Positions 1 to 8,828 are shown, counted from the first letter of the stretch. The stretch is 64,000 nucleotides of DNA from Kamptonema formosum PCC 10802 (GCF_000332335.1 NZ_KB235948.1:2666340-2730339), one strand, 5' to 3'. The notes: a model not told the origin generated them from the letters alone. Program-made: numbers and translations.

Positions 1-1365
1 CCCGACTATCTGCCACTTATCGACAGTTAGCGAGCTGAGCCATTTTGCGCCATCGTTAATTAGCGCTTCGTCTCCCCCTTTCAACTGCTTTATAACTTGG
101 CTGTAACTCTCAATGCTCTTCTCTGAATTTTTATTTTCGCTCTCACTCTTGTAACCACCACTTGCGCTTGCGGTAAATCCTGCCTTATTCAAATCCGCAC
201 TAAAACCCGCTCCGAAAGAATTCACCTCAGCCGTTATATCCGCCTGCCCCGAAAAGGTTTCCGACTTTTCGGCTATGATTTTGCCGCCGATGATATACGT
301 GGTTGGAACAAAGTAGCCGTATTCTTGAAATACTTGCCGCAATGAAGCAAGGTCTTGGGCGCGTTCTACGCGCTCTTTAAACTCATCGGTTATCTGTATA
401 GTATCCTTTTTGAGAATCACTTTCGTCTTCTGTACGAGACGCTGTGCCACCAGAAACAAGTGAGTATTTTTGCTGAGCGTAGAGGATGCTGAGCTGGTTC
501 CGTAACTAGCACTTAAGCCCAGCGATGCACTCAACTGAGGAATAGGAATTCCAATAGAGGCACTGACACTCTTAGAGAGCTGCTTATAAGCTTGTTTTTC
601 CCATTCAGTGTAGTAAGCCTCACTTTGGTCACTGATTTGAACTTCATTCTCTACATCTTCTTCGGATATAGGTTGAGTTAGCTTAACACCAGCTCGGTTA
701 ACAGGCTCTAGACCTTCTGAAGTAACCTTCAAAGCTTTAGGCCATTTAAAAGTATCCAACACTGGTTTTAACTCCTTCCACCCCAGCTTAGAATAAATTC
801 CCTTCTCGCCTGTTTCATAGCTGTCACCTTTGTCGAGAGACAAAGGGGTAGGTGCTTTCTCTTTTTCCCAGTTGGGCTTTTCATCAGGGTTAATATTTGC
901 TTTGGGAACTTCCAGTTCCTTTTGAGCAGCTTTGGCTGCTTCCATAGACTCTTTTGCTTTCGCCTTTTGCTCTTCGGAGGTCTTCTTTTGCTCTTCTGCC
1001 TTCTGTTGCTCTTTTTCTTTCCTTTGTTCTTCGGCGAGCTTCTGTTGCTCTTCTGCCTTCTGTTGCTTTTCTGCCTTTTCCTGCTCTTCTTTTGCCTTCT
1101 GTTGCTTTTCCGTGTTGTCAGGTAAGACTACTACCTCTATGGCCCCGTCCTTTTGAAAGGTTGATAGTTTATATTCAGATTCATCTCCTGGCTCTATCTC
1201 AGCTCCGTTTTTGAGGAAGTGGAAGTGACTACCTGCCGCATCCCACTGCTTTTCTTTGATTTTTTTTCGGAGATCGTCAAGTGTTGCTGTTGCTTCTTGT
1301 TCTTCCTGAATCAAGAAAATTCTCGATTTACCATTTTCAATGGTAACTTTGATTTCGGCTGACAT
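1..1365 (-). CDS. MACPF-like protein with beta-grasp-like N-terminus, 3' part outside window
   Basis: I translated this by hand: 455 codons stay open from an ATG at 1365 to the left edge, so the C-terminus is missing. Residues about 1-75 (MSAEIKVTIENGKSRIF...) alternate like a small ubiquitin-like/beta-grasp domain. About 80-150 is a charged Glu/Gln/Lys coiled coil with repeats such as KAEEQQK. From about 250 on the sequence looks like the membrane attack complex/perforin fold: a stretch rich in Ser/Ala/Gly, then EYGYFVPTTYIIGGKI, which fits the family signature (aromatic-Gly, then hydrophobics, then GG), followed by a low-complexity Ser/Ala/Gly hairpin region. MACPF proteins oligomerise into pores in target membranes. 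No signal peptide is visible. The target and any partner are unknown. Domain assignment is by eye; the pore-forming role is inferred. Confidence 0.68.
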   Translation of the reverse strand, partial: MSAEIKVTIENGKSRIFLIQEEQEATATLDDLRKKIKEKQWDAAGSHFHFLKNGAEIEPGDESEYKLSTFQKDGAIEVVVLPDNTEKQQKAKEEQEKAEKQQKAEEQQKLAEEQRKEKEQQKAEEQKKTSEEQKAKAKESMEAAKAAQKELEVPKANINPDEKPNWEKEKAPTPLSLDKGDSYETGEKGIYSKLGWKELKPVLDTFKWPKALKVTSEGLEPVNRAGVKLTQPISEEDVENEVQISDQSEAYYTEWEKQAYKQLSKSVSASIGIPIPQLSASLGLSASYGTSSASSTLSKNTHLFLVAQRLVQKTKVILKKDTIQITDEFKERVERAQDLASLRQVFQEYGYFVPTTYIIGGKIIAEKSETFSGQADITAEVNSFGAGFSADLNKAGFTASASGGYKSESENKNSEKSIESYSQVIKQLKGGDEALINDGAKWLSSLTVDKWQIVG

Positions 1366-1561
1366 GAGTTCAATCTCTCAAAATTTATTCGCTTTTTTTC
1401 TGGCTTCTATTCAAAAGGAAATTGATTAGATACAATCAATTCCTTCTTAAAGGTTACTTGGCTGATTTAACAGAGCGAGCTTTGGGGTAATAGAAGAAGC
1501 ATTATCCCTGATATACCAACTATATCAGCCTCCATGCTTCCTCTATCTCAAACATCAAGTT

Positions 1562-1720
1562 TTATCCCTTATTTGATCCCTTATTTGGATTAGCTCCTTG
1601 TGCCGAAGGGGAAGAATTTTCGGTGCTTTTGTTTTTTTTACCCTGGTCGGTTTCCCCCCCATCGGCATGGGTATCTTTAGGGTCTGAGGGGCCGTCGGCG
1701 GGTCTATTTTTTTCGTGCAT
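1562..1720 (-). CDS. Small hydrophilic protein, 52 aa
   Basis: An open frame of 52 codons starts with ATG at 1720 (MHEKNRPADGPSDPKD...) and ends with TAA at 1562. A good Shine-Dalgarno core, GAGGA, sits 7 nt upstream of the ATG. The product is very polar (Lys, Asp, Gly, Ser, Asn) with no hydrophobic core and is probably disordered. It lies about 200 bp upstream of the MACPF-like gene on the same strand. No family recognised. The evidence for a real gene is only the ribosome binding site, the biased composition and the position. Confidence 0.4.
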   Translation of the reverse strand: MHEKNRPADGPSDPKDTHADGGETDQGKKNKSTENSSPSAQGANPNKGSNKG

Positions 1721-1977
1721 TCGTCTGTCCTCTTGATCCTTTATTTGGAAATTTTCCTACTTTAAAGACGGAACTAAACAGGAATTGCTGAATAAATTTT
1801 TATGTTTAGTTAATTTTTGAGACCTTGAGCAAAACAAGTCATTTTTTACCACAAACAAGAAAAGCGCTCGCCCCCTCATCCCAAACTTTACCAACCGCGA
1901 TCACACCTCTTCATCTCCAACTCAACCAAAAAGCGAGCGCATCCCACAAAAAAGAGACGCGATCACTTATTCTCGAT
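1721..1977. other. Gene-free gap
   Basis: A-rich spacer between two small minus-strand genes. It contains two phrases of the form GCG(C/A)TCGC and several runs of CCAAAAA but no supported gene or clear terminator. Confidence 0.3.
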
Positions 1978-2253
1978 TTACTGGAAATATACACTCACTG
2001 TATATGTTGCTGGAAGGGTTGTGGTTAGTCGTACTGTGTAACTCCCTCCTGCATTTTGCAATCCCTGCTTGTAGCCGTTTGCTTGCGATAATGTAAAACT
2101 ATTCATGCTCCCTACCTGCGGAGTAATGTCTACAATGACACTTTGTGGTTTCGTTGATCCCGTTCCAACTAGATTGGCATACAATGTATATAAACCAATC
2201 TTTTCTACAACTCCGATCTGCACTGCGTTGCTTAGTTCTATACTCTCTGCCAT
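1978..2253 (-). CDS. Hypothetical protein, 91 aa, probable beta-rich domain
   Basis: The ATG at 2253 is preceded by AAGGAAGA, a convincing ribosome binding site. The protein alternates hydrophobic and polar residues (KIGLYTLYANLVGTG, SYTVRLTTTLPATYTVSVYF), which suggests a small beta-sandwich of about eight strands. No signal peptide, no Cys. I do not recognise a family. It shares strand and neighbourhood with the MACPF-like gene. Some MACPF proteins work with a small beta-sandwich partner, but nothing in this sequence identifies it as one. Confidence 0.6.
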   Translation of the reverse strand: MAESIELSNAVQIGVVEKIGLYTLYANLVGTGSTKPQSVIVDITPQVGSMNSFTLSQANGYKQGLQNAGGSYTVRLTTTLPATYTVSVYFQ

Positions 2254-2439
2254 GATACTCTTCCTTTCTCGTTAAATATCTTACTTACCATATTAAGGAC
2301 GCTTCCTGAAAGCCATTTCTGACATTTTAGATTTGGAATTTTTTCCTCATTCTCAACTCTCCTAACCGCGATCGCACCCGTTAGTCTCAAATTCAACCAA
2401 AAAAAGCAATTTCTTGAGCTTCTACTTCCTTAACACTCA

Positions 2440-4404
2440 TCAAAAGCGCTTATAGAGAACAATACCAAGGAAGAGAGCGCAATAATCGCACATTCTCCCG
2501 CAACGTTCCCACCGGCACCCATTGTCGCCCCACACCACCGGCTCAACCCACCGGCACCACTCACCCCTGACTTCCAACACCAATTCCCTTATACCATAAA
2601 ACAGCTGCGAACCACCGAAACAGTGCAGCCACCGAGAGAATGGCCCTACTACCGGCTTCCCGATAAAACTAAATTCGGATAACCTCCCCCCAGAACTCCC
2701 CGCCACAGAATCCGACTCAGAATCCCCCACAGATACCGCAACCACCGGCAACTCCTCACCGGCAACACACTCCACCTCCGCCACCGCAAGAGATAGAGTC
2801 ACCGGCACCCCCACAACCGGCTCAACTCCCCCATTCCCCTGGGACATTTCCTCAATTCCCAACTCGGGAACCACCGGCATCACCGCCAATTCCATTATTG
2901 TCCCATCCTCCCCTTCCAGAATTGCCGGCACTTCACAGATGCGCTCTCCCACATTCTGGCCAGAAATCTCTTGCGGTTCCCCCATCTCTTGATGAGACAG
3001 CTCTTCAGATTCCTCCAACTGTTCCAATAATATCACAGTCTCAGGCAGAATCGGTTCAACTTGAGCAGCCTTCTGAGCCGCCTTCTTGGACTTAGCTCGT
3101 TTTGCCGGCACCTTGGCTGTAGCCGGTTCCGTTCCCTCCTCCCCGATAAAATATCCCCGCAACTTCTTTGCCAGAATGGCCCGCGCCTGGGAAATGCGCT
3201 TGCAGACATTCTGGTAGGGAACCTCTTGCCTTTCGACTATCTCTTGATGAGACAGTCCTTCATAAAAATTTAGCATAAAAGTCTCGCCCCTCGTGGCCGG
3301 CAAATCATCAATAGCGCGGCGAATCACCATTTTATCTTCCCGATCCAAGGTCGCCGCCACAGAATCCGACTCAGAATCCCCCACAGATACCGCAACCACC
3401 GGCAACTCCTCACCGGCAACACACTCCACCTCCGCCACCGCAACAGATAGAATCACCGGCACCCCCACAACCGGCGCAACTCCCGCATTCCCCTGGGACA
3501 TTTCCTCAATTGCCGGCTCTCTTCCCACCGGCATCACCGCCAATTCCATTATTGTCCCATCCTCCCCTTCCAGAATTGCCGGCACTTCACAGATGCGCTC
3601 TCCCACATTCTGGCCAAAAATCTCTTGCCGGTTCCCCATCTCTTGATGAGACAGCTCTTCAGATTCCTCCAACTGTTCCAATAATATCACAGTCTCAGGC
3701 AGAATCGGTTCAACTTGAGCAGCCTTCTGAGCCGCCTTCTTGGACTTAGCTGGTTTTGCCGGCACCTTGGCTGTAGCTGGTTCCGTTCCATCCTCCCCGA
3801 TAAAATATCCCCGCAACTTCTTTGCCAGAATGGCCCGCGCCTGCGAGATGCGCTTGCAGACAGTCTGGTAGGAAATCTCTTGCCTTTCGGCTATCTCTTG
3901 ATGAGACAGCTCTTCATAAAAATGTAGCATAAAAGTATCGCGCATCAAGGCCGGCAACTCATCAATAGCGCGGCGAATCACCATCTTTTGATCTTCCCGC
4001 TCCAAGGCGCTTGCCGGTGTGTCGTCAACAGAAACCAGTCCTAGCTCCTCTCGCTCCGCATACACTTCTATATCCTCAACTTGGTTCGCACAAGGGCGAC
4101 GCTGCATATCGAGCCAGAAATTACGAACCAGCACCGTCACCCAAGATTTGAAGTTAGCTATTTTTCCCGCGAACTTTTGCATCTTTTCCCAAGCTTTAAG
4201 CGCCGCCTGACTCAGCAGGTCTTCCGCTTCCGTTTTGTTGCCGTTCTTCCAACGGAGACAGCAACGAAACAGGTAGTCTCGGTACTTTTGCCAGAGTGGC
4301 CAGAAGGCACGGATGTCACCGGCAGCCAGCCGCTGTAACAGTTGCTGCTCTTCGTCAGGATTGTCTTGCAGATAGGTATTTTTCTTAAAGCTAGTCACGG
4401 CCAT
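2440..4404 (-). CDS. ECF-type RNA polymerase sigma factor with duplicated region 4
   Basis: Residues about 30-110 are sigma region 2 (DYLFRCCLRWKNGNKTEAED, then FKSWVTVLVRNFWLD). Residues about 137-200 are region 4 with a helix-turn-helix (ELSHQEIAERQEISYQTVCK). The gene then carries an Ala/Lys-rich linker (PAKPAKSKKAAQKAAQ) and a long acidic, Val/Glu/Pro-rich segment, after which region 4, linker and acidic segment occur again (second HTH about 355-418). ECF factors are normally about 180-200 aa; this one is 654. The last 80 residues (Trp/Cys/Arg-rich) look like read-through of non-coding DNA after loss of the original stop. The second HTH keeps the core residues (LSHQEIVERQEVPYQNVCK). No anti-sigma gene is visible next to it. 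Core identification is firm; the function of the extra copy is unknown. Confidence 0.82.
   Translation of the reverse strand: MAVTSFKKNTYLQDNPDEEQQLLQRLAAGDIRAFWPLWQKYRDYLFRCCLRWKNGNKTEAEDLLSQAALKAWEKMQKFAGKIANFKSWVTVLVRNFWLDMQRRPCANQVEDIEVYAEREELGLVSVDDTPASALEREDQKMVIRRAIDELPALMRDTFMLHFYEELSHQEIAERQEISYQTVCKRISQARAILAKKLRGYFIGEDGTEPATAKVPAKPAKSKKAAQKAAQVEPILPETVILLEQLEESEELSHQEMGNRQEIFGQNVGERICEVPAILEGEDGTIMELAVMPVGREPAIEEMSQGNAGVAPVVGVPVILSVAVAEVECVAGEELPVVAVSVGDSESDSVAATLDREDKMVIRRAIDDLPATRGETFMLNFYEGLSHQEIVERQEVPYQNVCKRISQARAILAKKLRGYFIGEEGTEPATAKVPAKRAKSKKAAQKAAQVEPILPETVILLEQLEESEELSHQEMGEPQEISGQNVGERICEVPAILEGEDGTIMELAVMPVVPELGIEEMSQGNGGVEPVVGVPVTLSLAVAEVECVAGEELPVVAVSVGDSESDSVAGSSGGRLSEFSFIGKPVVGPFSRWLHCFGGSQLFYGIRELVLEVRGEWCRWVEPVVWGDNGCRWERCGRMCDYCALFLGIVLYKRF
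2701..4011 (-). repeat. In-frame tandem duplication inside the sigma gene
   Basis: Two adjacent copies, 2701-3354 and 3355-4011, are nearly identical over long stretches. For example, the segment beginning CAATTCCATTATTG is at 2887 and again at 3541, exactly 654 bp (218 codons) apart. The copies differ by scattered substitutions and a 3-bp indel near 3330/3985, so reading frame is kept. The near-identity suggests a recent event or ongoing gene conversion. Confidence 0.9.
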
Positions 4405-4690
4405 AATCCGGGAAATAGATAACTTCTGCGGTCAATTGGCTGGCGTTATGATAAGCGCTCACCCCTGCTCGCCGGCGAGCGAGCCGGTGCTGTGCGCTTC
4501 CATTAGCTAGACGTTTCTGTCAGGCAATTTGTGAATTCAGCATTTGCTAGAGCACGGGCCAAATCGTTTCGGACATTAGACATTGAGGCCATAGAGAGCA
4601 TCCCACTTTTGTATTCCGGCTGAAAGAGTGTCGGCTAGAGAGATTTTATCCGCCTCTTCCCAGGAGGTCGAGAGGGGATACAGGTTCTTT

Positions 4691-4731
4691 TAGCCCGCGC
4701 AGGCGGGCTTTGTTTGTATAGCCGCGATTTC
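4691..4731 (+). repeat. Dispersed hairpin repeat, family A
   Basis: TAGCCCGCGCAGGCGGGCT forms a hairpin and is followed by TTGTTTGTATAGCCGCGATT. The same unit occurs at 4847-4888 in this orientation, and inverted at 28957-28998 and 48933-48972. Confidence 0.8.
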
Positions 4732-4846
4732 AAGATACTGTTGGCGAATTGATGTAGGGTAAGACCCCACACCCAAATTTCCTCGTTCCCAGCTCAAGCT
4801 TGCAGGAGGAAAAACTGCGCAGATTGTGAGAGGATCGATCTACTCT

Positions 4847-4888
4847 TAGCCCGCGAAGGCGGGCTTCGTCTGTATAGCCGCGATTTCC
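4847..4888 (+). repeat. Dispersed hairpin repeat, family A
   Basis: Second copy of the unit at 4691, with GCCCGCGAAGGCGGGC as hairpin and TCTGTATAGCCGCGATT following. Confidence 0.75.
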
Positions 4889-5704
4889 AATCGCCAGGAA
4901 CCTGGGCTAATCGCCGACGAACTAGCCAGAGGTCTAACCCCTCACGAATTCGCCAACACCATCTTTCAATCGCCAGGGTGTATCTGCAAAAACGGGATGC
5001 TCCCGAGGCCATACCTCGCCTGACATCAAGCCTGTCCCCATCTCCGCAAGTGCGTGCTGAGGGCACCGGCTTATGTTACGCTGCGAGATTCCCTGTCCAT
5101 TCCTGACGGCCATAATCCGGAAAATAGATAACTTCTCCGGTCAATTGGCCGACGTTACGATAAACGCTCGCCCCCGCTACAGCTAGAGCTATAGCCGGTG
5201 CTGTGCGCTTCTATTAGTTAGACGGTTGGCTCAGGCAATTTGTGAATTCAGCAGTTGCTAGAGCGCTAGCCAAATCGTTTTGGACATTAGACATGGTGGC
5301 CATTCATCGACAGACATTTTGCCTGTACCCATCTCCGGTGTGCCTACCGAGCGGGCTTATGTTCTGCTGCGACATTCCCTGTCCATTCCTGACGGCCATC
5401 ATCCGGGAAATAGATAACTTCTCCGGTCAATTGACCGGCGTTACGAGAAACGCTCCCCCCCGCTACAGCCTGAGCTATAGCCGGTGCTTCACGCTTCTAT
5501 TAGCTAGACGTTTTTGTCAGGCAATTTGTGAATTCGCCACTTGCTATAGGACTAGCCAAAGGGTTTCCGACATTAGACATGGAGGCCATACCTCGCAGTC
5601 ACCGGCATCACGCCTGTCCCCATCTCCGCAAGTGCCTGCTGAGCCCACCGGCTTATGTTATGCTGCGAGATTCCCTGTCCATTCCTGAACTCTCCATTGC
5701 TAGA

Positions 5705-5757
5705 GCAATAGACAGCTCAGTAATGGACAAGGCATCTCACTTGCTAGTAGGGATAGT
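5705..5757. repeat. Dispersed repeat, inverted partner at 12435-12488
   Basis: The phrase AATAGACAGCTCAGTAATGG and the following AAGGCATCTCACTTGCTAGT match, in reverse complement, 12435-12488. Both copies continue into CCTGTCC/CCTCCG-type short repeats. Confidence 0.75.
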
Positions 5758-5904
5758 GACAGGCGAGACGCCTGTCCTACGTCCGTGTTCTAAGCGATCG
5801 CGCATTTTTTCGCATGCCAAATCCCGCGATTTGCACTCCAACAAAAGCGCTCGCGCCACCAATGCTAAACACTGATTCAAAGCCAATTTTTCCCCACCTA
5901 TTGT

Positions 5905-7158
5905 TCAGATGGAAGACAGCCAACACCCCCCACTGTCCGCCCAAACCCTCCAGCACAGTCCAAAAAGCCACCGTATCTCCCGCACACCGGCGTGTGGCTG
6001 TTTCTGGCCCAGGTGCCCATCTGAGATAGATGCGCCAACGTCTGGACTATGGACCGGCGTCCCCCCTGTCCCCATATCTCGGCGTAGGACCGGCGTCCCC
6101 CCTGTCCTCCCCCCTGTCCCCATCTCTCGGCGTAGGACCGGCCTCCCGCCTGTCCTCCCCCCTGTCCCACAACCGGCGAGAAGGTGTGGGTGCCGGGCTG
6201 CGAGGATTGTCCACCCCAAAAGAGGTTCCCCACCGGCAGCAATCCCCAACTCCAAATCTAAACAAGTCTCCCCTGGAGCAGGCACCACCGGCACAGCAGA
6301 AAGCCCAGCCATTGGTTCCCCACCGGCAACAATCCCTAATGGCTCCTCTTCCAACGCCTCAAAAGAAGCCGGTGCAACAGAAACCGCCGCCCCCACAGGT
6401 TGCGAATCGGCAACAATACCCAACTCCTTATCTGCACAAGCCTGCTCAGAAGCCTCCGCACCCACCGGCTCCCCACTTCCAACCGGCAGCATCCAGGGCA
6501 AACTTTCCCCAACAGCCGGTGCTCGCAGCGAGCGCTTCTTGGACTTCCCCCGTTTTCGAGGTTCCGGACGAAGCCCATCTTCCTCCCCCACAAACTCCCT
6601 CAACTTCTCTTTCAAAATTGCCCGCGCCTGCGACATGCGCTTGCGCACATTCTTGTAGCTAATCCCAAGCTCAAGGGCAATTTCTAGATAAGACTTCTCC
6701 TGAGAGTAGTGCAACCGAATCGGCTCGCGCAGCCCCGGAGGCAACTCATCAATTGCCCCCCCCAAAATTTTATCGCGAGCCTGCCGCTTAGCGGCAGGCT
6801 CTAATTCTTCATCCTGGCTGACTAGAACTTCATCCCCAAGACAGGGTAAGGCGTCTAGGCTCTGAGTTCTCTTCGCCTCCCTTCCCAGAGAGCGCAAGAT
6901 ATCTGTACCGTGGTTACGAGTCAGCGTTCTGACCCAAGCTTTAAAGTTCGCAATCCGATCGGCACCGGCCTGTACCTTTTCCCTAGCTTTCAGCATCGCC
7001 TGACTTAGGGCATCCTCAGCCAAGGTTAGGTTGTTCCCCATCTGCATAAGACAGCAGCGGTAAAGAGATTCCCACTCTTGCTGCCACAGCTCCCAAAAAT
7101 TATCTTTTATATCTTCTATCCTACCGCTTTCGGATAACAGGATGGGTGTTTCTGACAC
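5905..7158 (-). CDS. ECF-type RNA polymerase sigma factor with long repeat-derived tail
   Basis: Region 2 lies at about residues 20-95 (SLYRCCLMQMGNNLTLAEDA, FKAWVRTLTRNHGTDIL), region 4 at about 128-190 with an HTH (EKSYLEIALELGISYKNVRK). Core length of about 195 aa matches the family. A basic linker (RKRGKSKKRS) is followed by about 200 residues of acidic/Pro/Ala low complexity, then a Gly/Thr/Arg segment encoded by 36-48-bp DNA repeats at 6051-6168. The end (WLFGLCWRVWADSGGCW) looks like translated non-coding sequence. It is a paralogue of the factor at 2440-4404, in the same orientation, about 1.5 kb upstream. Region 2/4 assignment is solid; the tail may not be under selection. Confidence 0.8.
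   Translation of the reverse strand: MSETPILLSESGRIEDIKDNFWELWQQEWESLYRCCLMQMGNNLTLAEDALSQAMLKAREKVQAGADRIANFKAWVRTLTRNHGTDILRSLGREAKRTQSLDALPCLGDEVLVSQDEELEPAAKRQARDKILGGAIDELPPGLREPIRLHYSQEKSYLEIALELGISYKNVRKRMSQARAILKEKLREFVGEEDGLRPEPRKRGKSKKRSLRAPAVGESLPWMLPVGSGEPVGAEASEQACADKELGIVADSQPVGAAVSVAPASFEALEEEPLGIVAGGEPMAGLSAVPVVPAPGETCLDLELGIAAGGEPLLGWTILAARHPHLLAGCGTGGRTGGRPVLRREMGTGGRTGGTPVLRRDMGTGGTPVHSPDVGASISDGHLGQKQPHAGVREIRWLFGLCWRVWADSGGCWLSSI
6051..6168. repeat. Tandem repeat inside the second sigma gene
   Basis: Three imperfect units begin GGACCGGC(G/C)TCCC at 6051, 6087 and 6135 and contain CCTGTCCCCAT(A/C)TCTCGGCGTA. Unit lengths are 36, 48 and about 34 bp, all kept in frame or at the end, giving the TGGTPVLRRDMG repeats of the protein. 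Confidence 0.8.
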
Positions 7159-8194
7159 CTATTTCCTCCTTTTTATTCCTGGCCACTTCCGGGTAGCGCT
7201 TGCATGCGAAACACACTTTTAGCTATTCTCCCCTTCCTCTTGCTGAACTTGTCTGGTTCTCACACATCCTCTACCCTAACCACCCCCGATCTTGATGTCA
7301 ATCCCCTTTACAGAAACTTTATAGTTTCTTGACCTTGCCGCTGACAAGTCTGGCCGTCTGGCGTATTCCCTGACTGTTAAAGTAAAGGAGCGAGGTGAAT
7401 TTGCGACTGGCTCTCCAAGCCCTAAACAAGGCCAATTGACTCACGGGAAAACCAAGCCATCCGAGATTTATCAAGGACAGCCTTTTGTTTCAACACACCC
7501 CTAACATGGCTCCTGGTAAACAAGAGCCACTAGCTCTAAATACTCAAGCGGATTACAGTTGCATGAGTGCCACCGGCAGGCAGTGCTGCGCGATGCCAAC
7601 TCTATAAATGCATCCCCAATTTAAGGCACAATCTCAAACAAGACTGCCAAACCGGCAGTACGGCGGACTGCCGGCCAAAAGGGCGGCAGCGATCAGACTG
7701 CAGACGCTTTTCGCCAGTGGGTTCGCCAACGGGCCAACATTTGTGTTTCTGGCCTTTCCGAACTGCCACACACTTCCCTGTAGCACCGGCAACCCCCTTG
7801 ACAGAAGTTCGATGGGTGTGGTTAGGGCCTTGAACCCGTTAACTCTGTGTCATCTATCTTGCCACATATTTAGTCTACTTCTCAGGGTAGATATCTGTCA
7901 ACGGTCACTATTTAAAGTTTATGTAAAGAAAGGGCGCTCGGCAATGGGCATTGGCCACTTGGGCGCTGGGCACGCACGCACGCACGCTCGCACTGCTGAT
8001 TTCTCGCGCAGGCGCTTTGCGCCGTGCGCTTTGAGCGCAAGTGTAAATCTTCCCCATGCCCCATGCCCCATGCCCCATGCCCCATGCCCCATGCGCCATG
8101 CCCCACAGTCAAGCTTGTGGCTGTTGGCCGGCAGCCGTGGCAAGATGGTACTGGAAGCCGCCCCCTGCCAACAGATTTGAGAGTTTAGATTGCT
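7159..8194. other. Gene-free stretch, about 1 kb
   Basis: No ORF here has plausible protein character. Just upstream of the sigma gene is AT-rich DNA. At 7393 GTAAAGGAGCGAGGTG begins a frame of only 14 codons. At 7971-7990 there is (CACG)n, at 8052-8106 a heptamer array. Probably regulatory and repeat DNA. Confidence 0.5.
8052..8106. repeat. Heptamer short tandem repeat (CCCCATG)n
   Basis: Six exact CCCCATG units start at 8052, 8059, 8066, 8073, 8080 and 8087, followed by degenerate units. This is a typical cyanobacterial short tandemly repeated repetitive sequence. The same motif on the other strand (GCATGGGG) is found at 13711-13803 and 58600-58623. Confidence 0.9.
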
Positions 8195-8788
8195 GTGAAA
8201 ACTGCCAAGCCAAAGTCCAGACGCCAAAATTGGCCGGCACCTCTATGGCCACTGTGCCTCAGCTCGCTCGTCTTGGCGGTTGGGCTGCCACAGCAATCCG
8301 CCACCGGCATTGAGCCGGAATCTCTGGCGCAAACCGTCGAGAATATGTGCCTTGCGCCCCTCCCCAGCACCGCTCCCTTGGATTTAACCGCTTTAGATCC
8401 AAAAGCCCCCTCACCGCCACCAGGCGTGATAACCGCCGAGACGATTTCCGAGCGGGGGCTGACTGTGCCCAGTCTCTGGTGGGCAAAAGACCAGTTTGCA
8501 GGCAAGCTGCTGCAGAACTGGCTGGCGTATCCAGGTGCCGGTGAGGCGCGGGGGCGCGTGGACCTGATCGTCAACCGGCAATTCTGGAGCTTGCTCAACT
8601 ATCTGGAGCGCTACCGATTTGTCAACGAGTTCGGTTTAGTCTCCCGAGATTACCGCTACAACGTCAGGGTTTTCCACAAGCGCGGAACATTCCTAGCCGC
8701 ATACACCTGCACCGGCTCCTCTGGCGAACCCGTTTGCCGCATCTGTCTGGAATCCGCCGGCAGTGCCGGTTTTTCAGGGAATCCGTAA
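8195..8788 (+). CDS. Conserved cyanobacterial exported protein, 197 aa
   Basis: The frame begins with GTG (MKTAKPKSRRQNWPAPLWPL...). Residues 1-37 form a signal peptide: basic start, hydrophobic stretch WPLCLSSLVLAVGL, then a likely cleavage after the small residues QSATG. The mature part has a Pro-rich linker (PKAPSPPPG) and a compact domain from about 80 to 180 (SLWWAKDQFAGKLLQNWLAY, NRQFWSLLNYLERYRFVNEF) with two late Cys. I recall this type of protein only as a conserved hypothetical of cyanobacteria. No enzyme motif seen. Periplasmic or thylakoid-lumen location is inferred from the signal. Confidence 0.75.
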   Translation: MKTAKPKSRRQNWPAPLWPLCLSSLVLAVGLPQQSATGIEPESLAQTVENMCLAPLPSTAPLDLTALDPKAPSPPPGVITAETISERGLTVPSLWWAKDQFAGKLLQNWLAYPGAGEARGRVDLIVNRQFWSLLNYLERYRFVNEFGLVSRDYRYNVRVFHKRGTFLAAYTCTGSSGEPVCRICLESAGSAGFSGNP

Positions 8789-8828
8789 AAACCCTTCTTC
8801 AAAAGGGGCCAGGTTTACGCTGTCAGGC

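Larger units (their letters stand above)
4393..5690. repeat. Three direct copies of the sigma-gene upstream region
   Basis: A segment beginning at the first codons of the upstream sigma gene and running about 200-290 bp away from it occurs three times in the same orientation, starting near 4395, 5104 and 5392. Shared landmarks are GGCCATAATCCGG, GATAACTTCTCCGGTCAATTG, AGGCAATTTGTGAATTC, GACATTAGACATGG and GAGATTCCCTGTCCATTCCTG. The first unit is enlarged by about 400 bp of other repeats. Units two and three carry copies of the sigma start codon (rc ATGGCCGTC) but the frames run into unrelated sequence. I see no gene in 4405-5904. Confidence 0.8.

Noticed and set aside
922..1214. Plus-strand ORFs rich in Phe, Leu, Ser and Cys
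   Set aside because: They are the antisense of the Glu/Gln/Lys coiled coil of the MACPF-like gene; composition results from the GAG/CAG repeats.
5242..5875. Plus-strand ORFs of 115-148 codons
   Set aside because: They lie in the triplicated region, repeat parts of themselves (SQRVSDIRHGG-type text) and have no ribosome binding site or protein-like character.
7608..8180. 190-codon plus-strand ORF
   Set aside because: Low complexity, includes translated heptamers (APCPMPHAPCPM); no family character.
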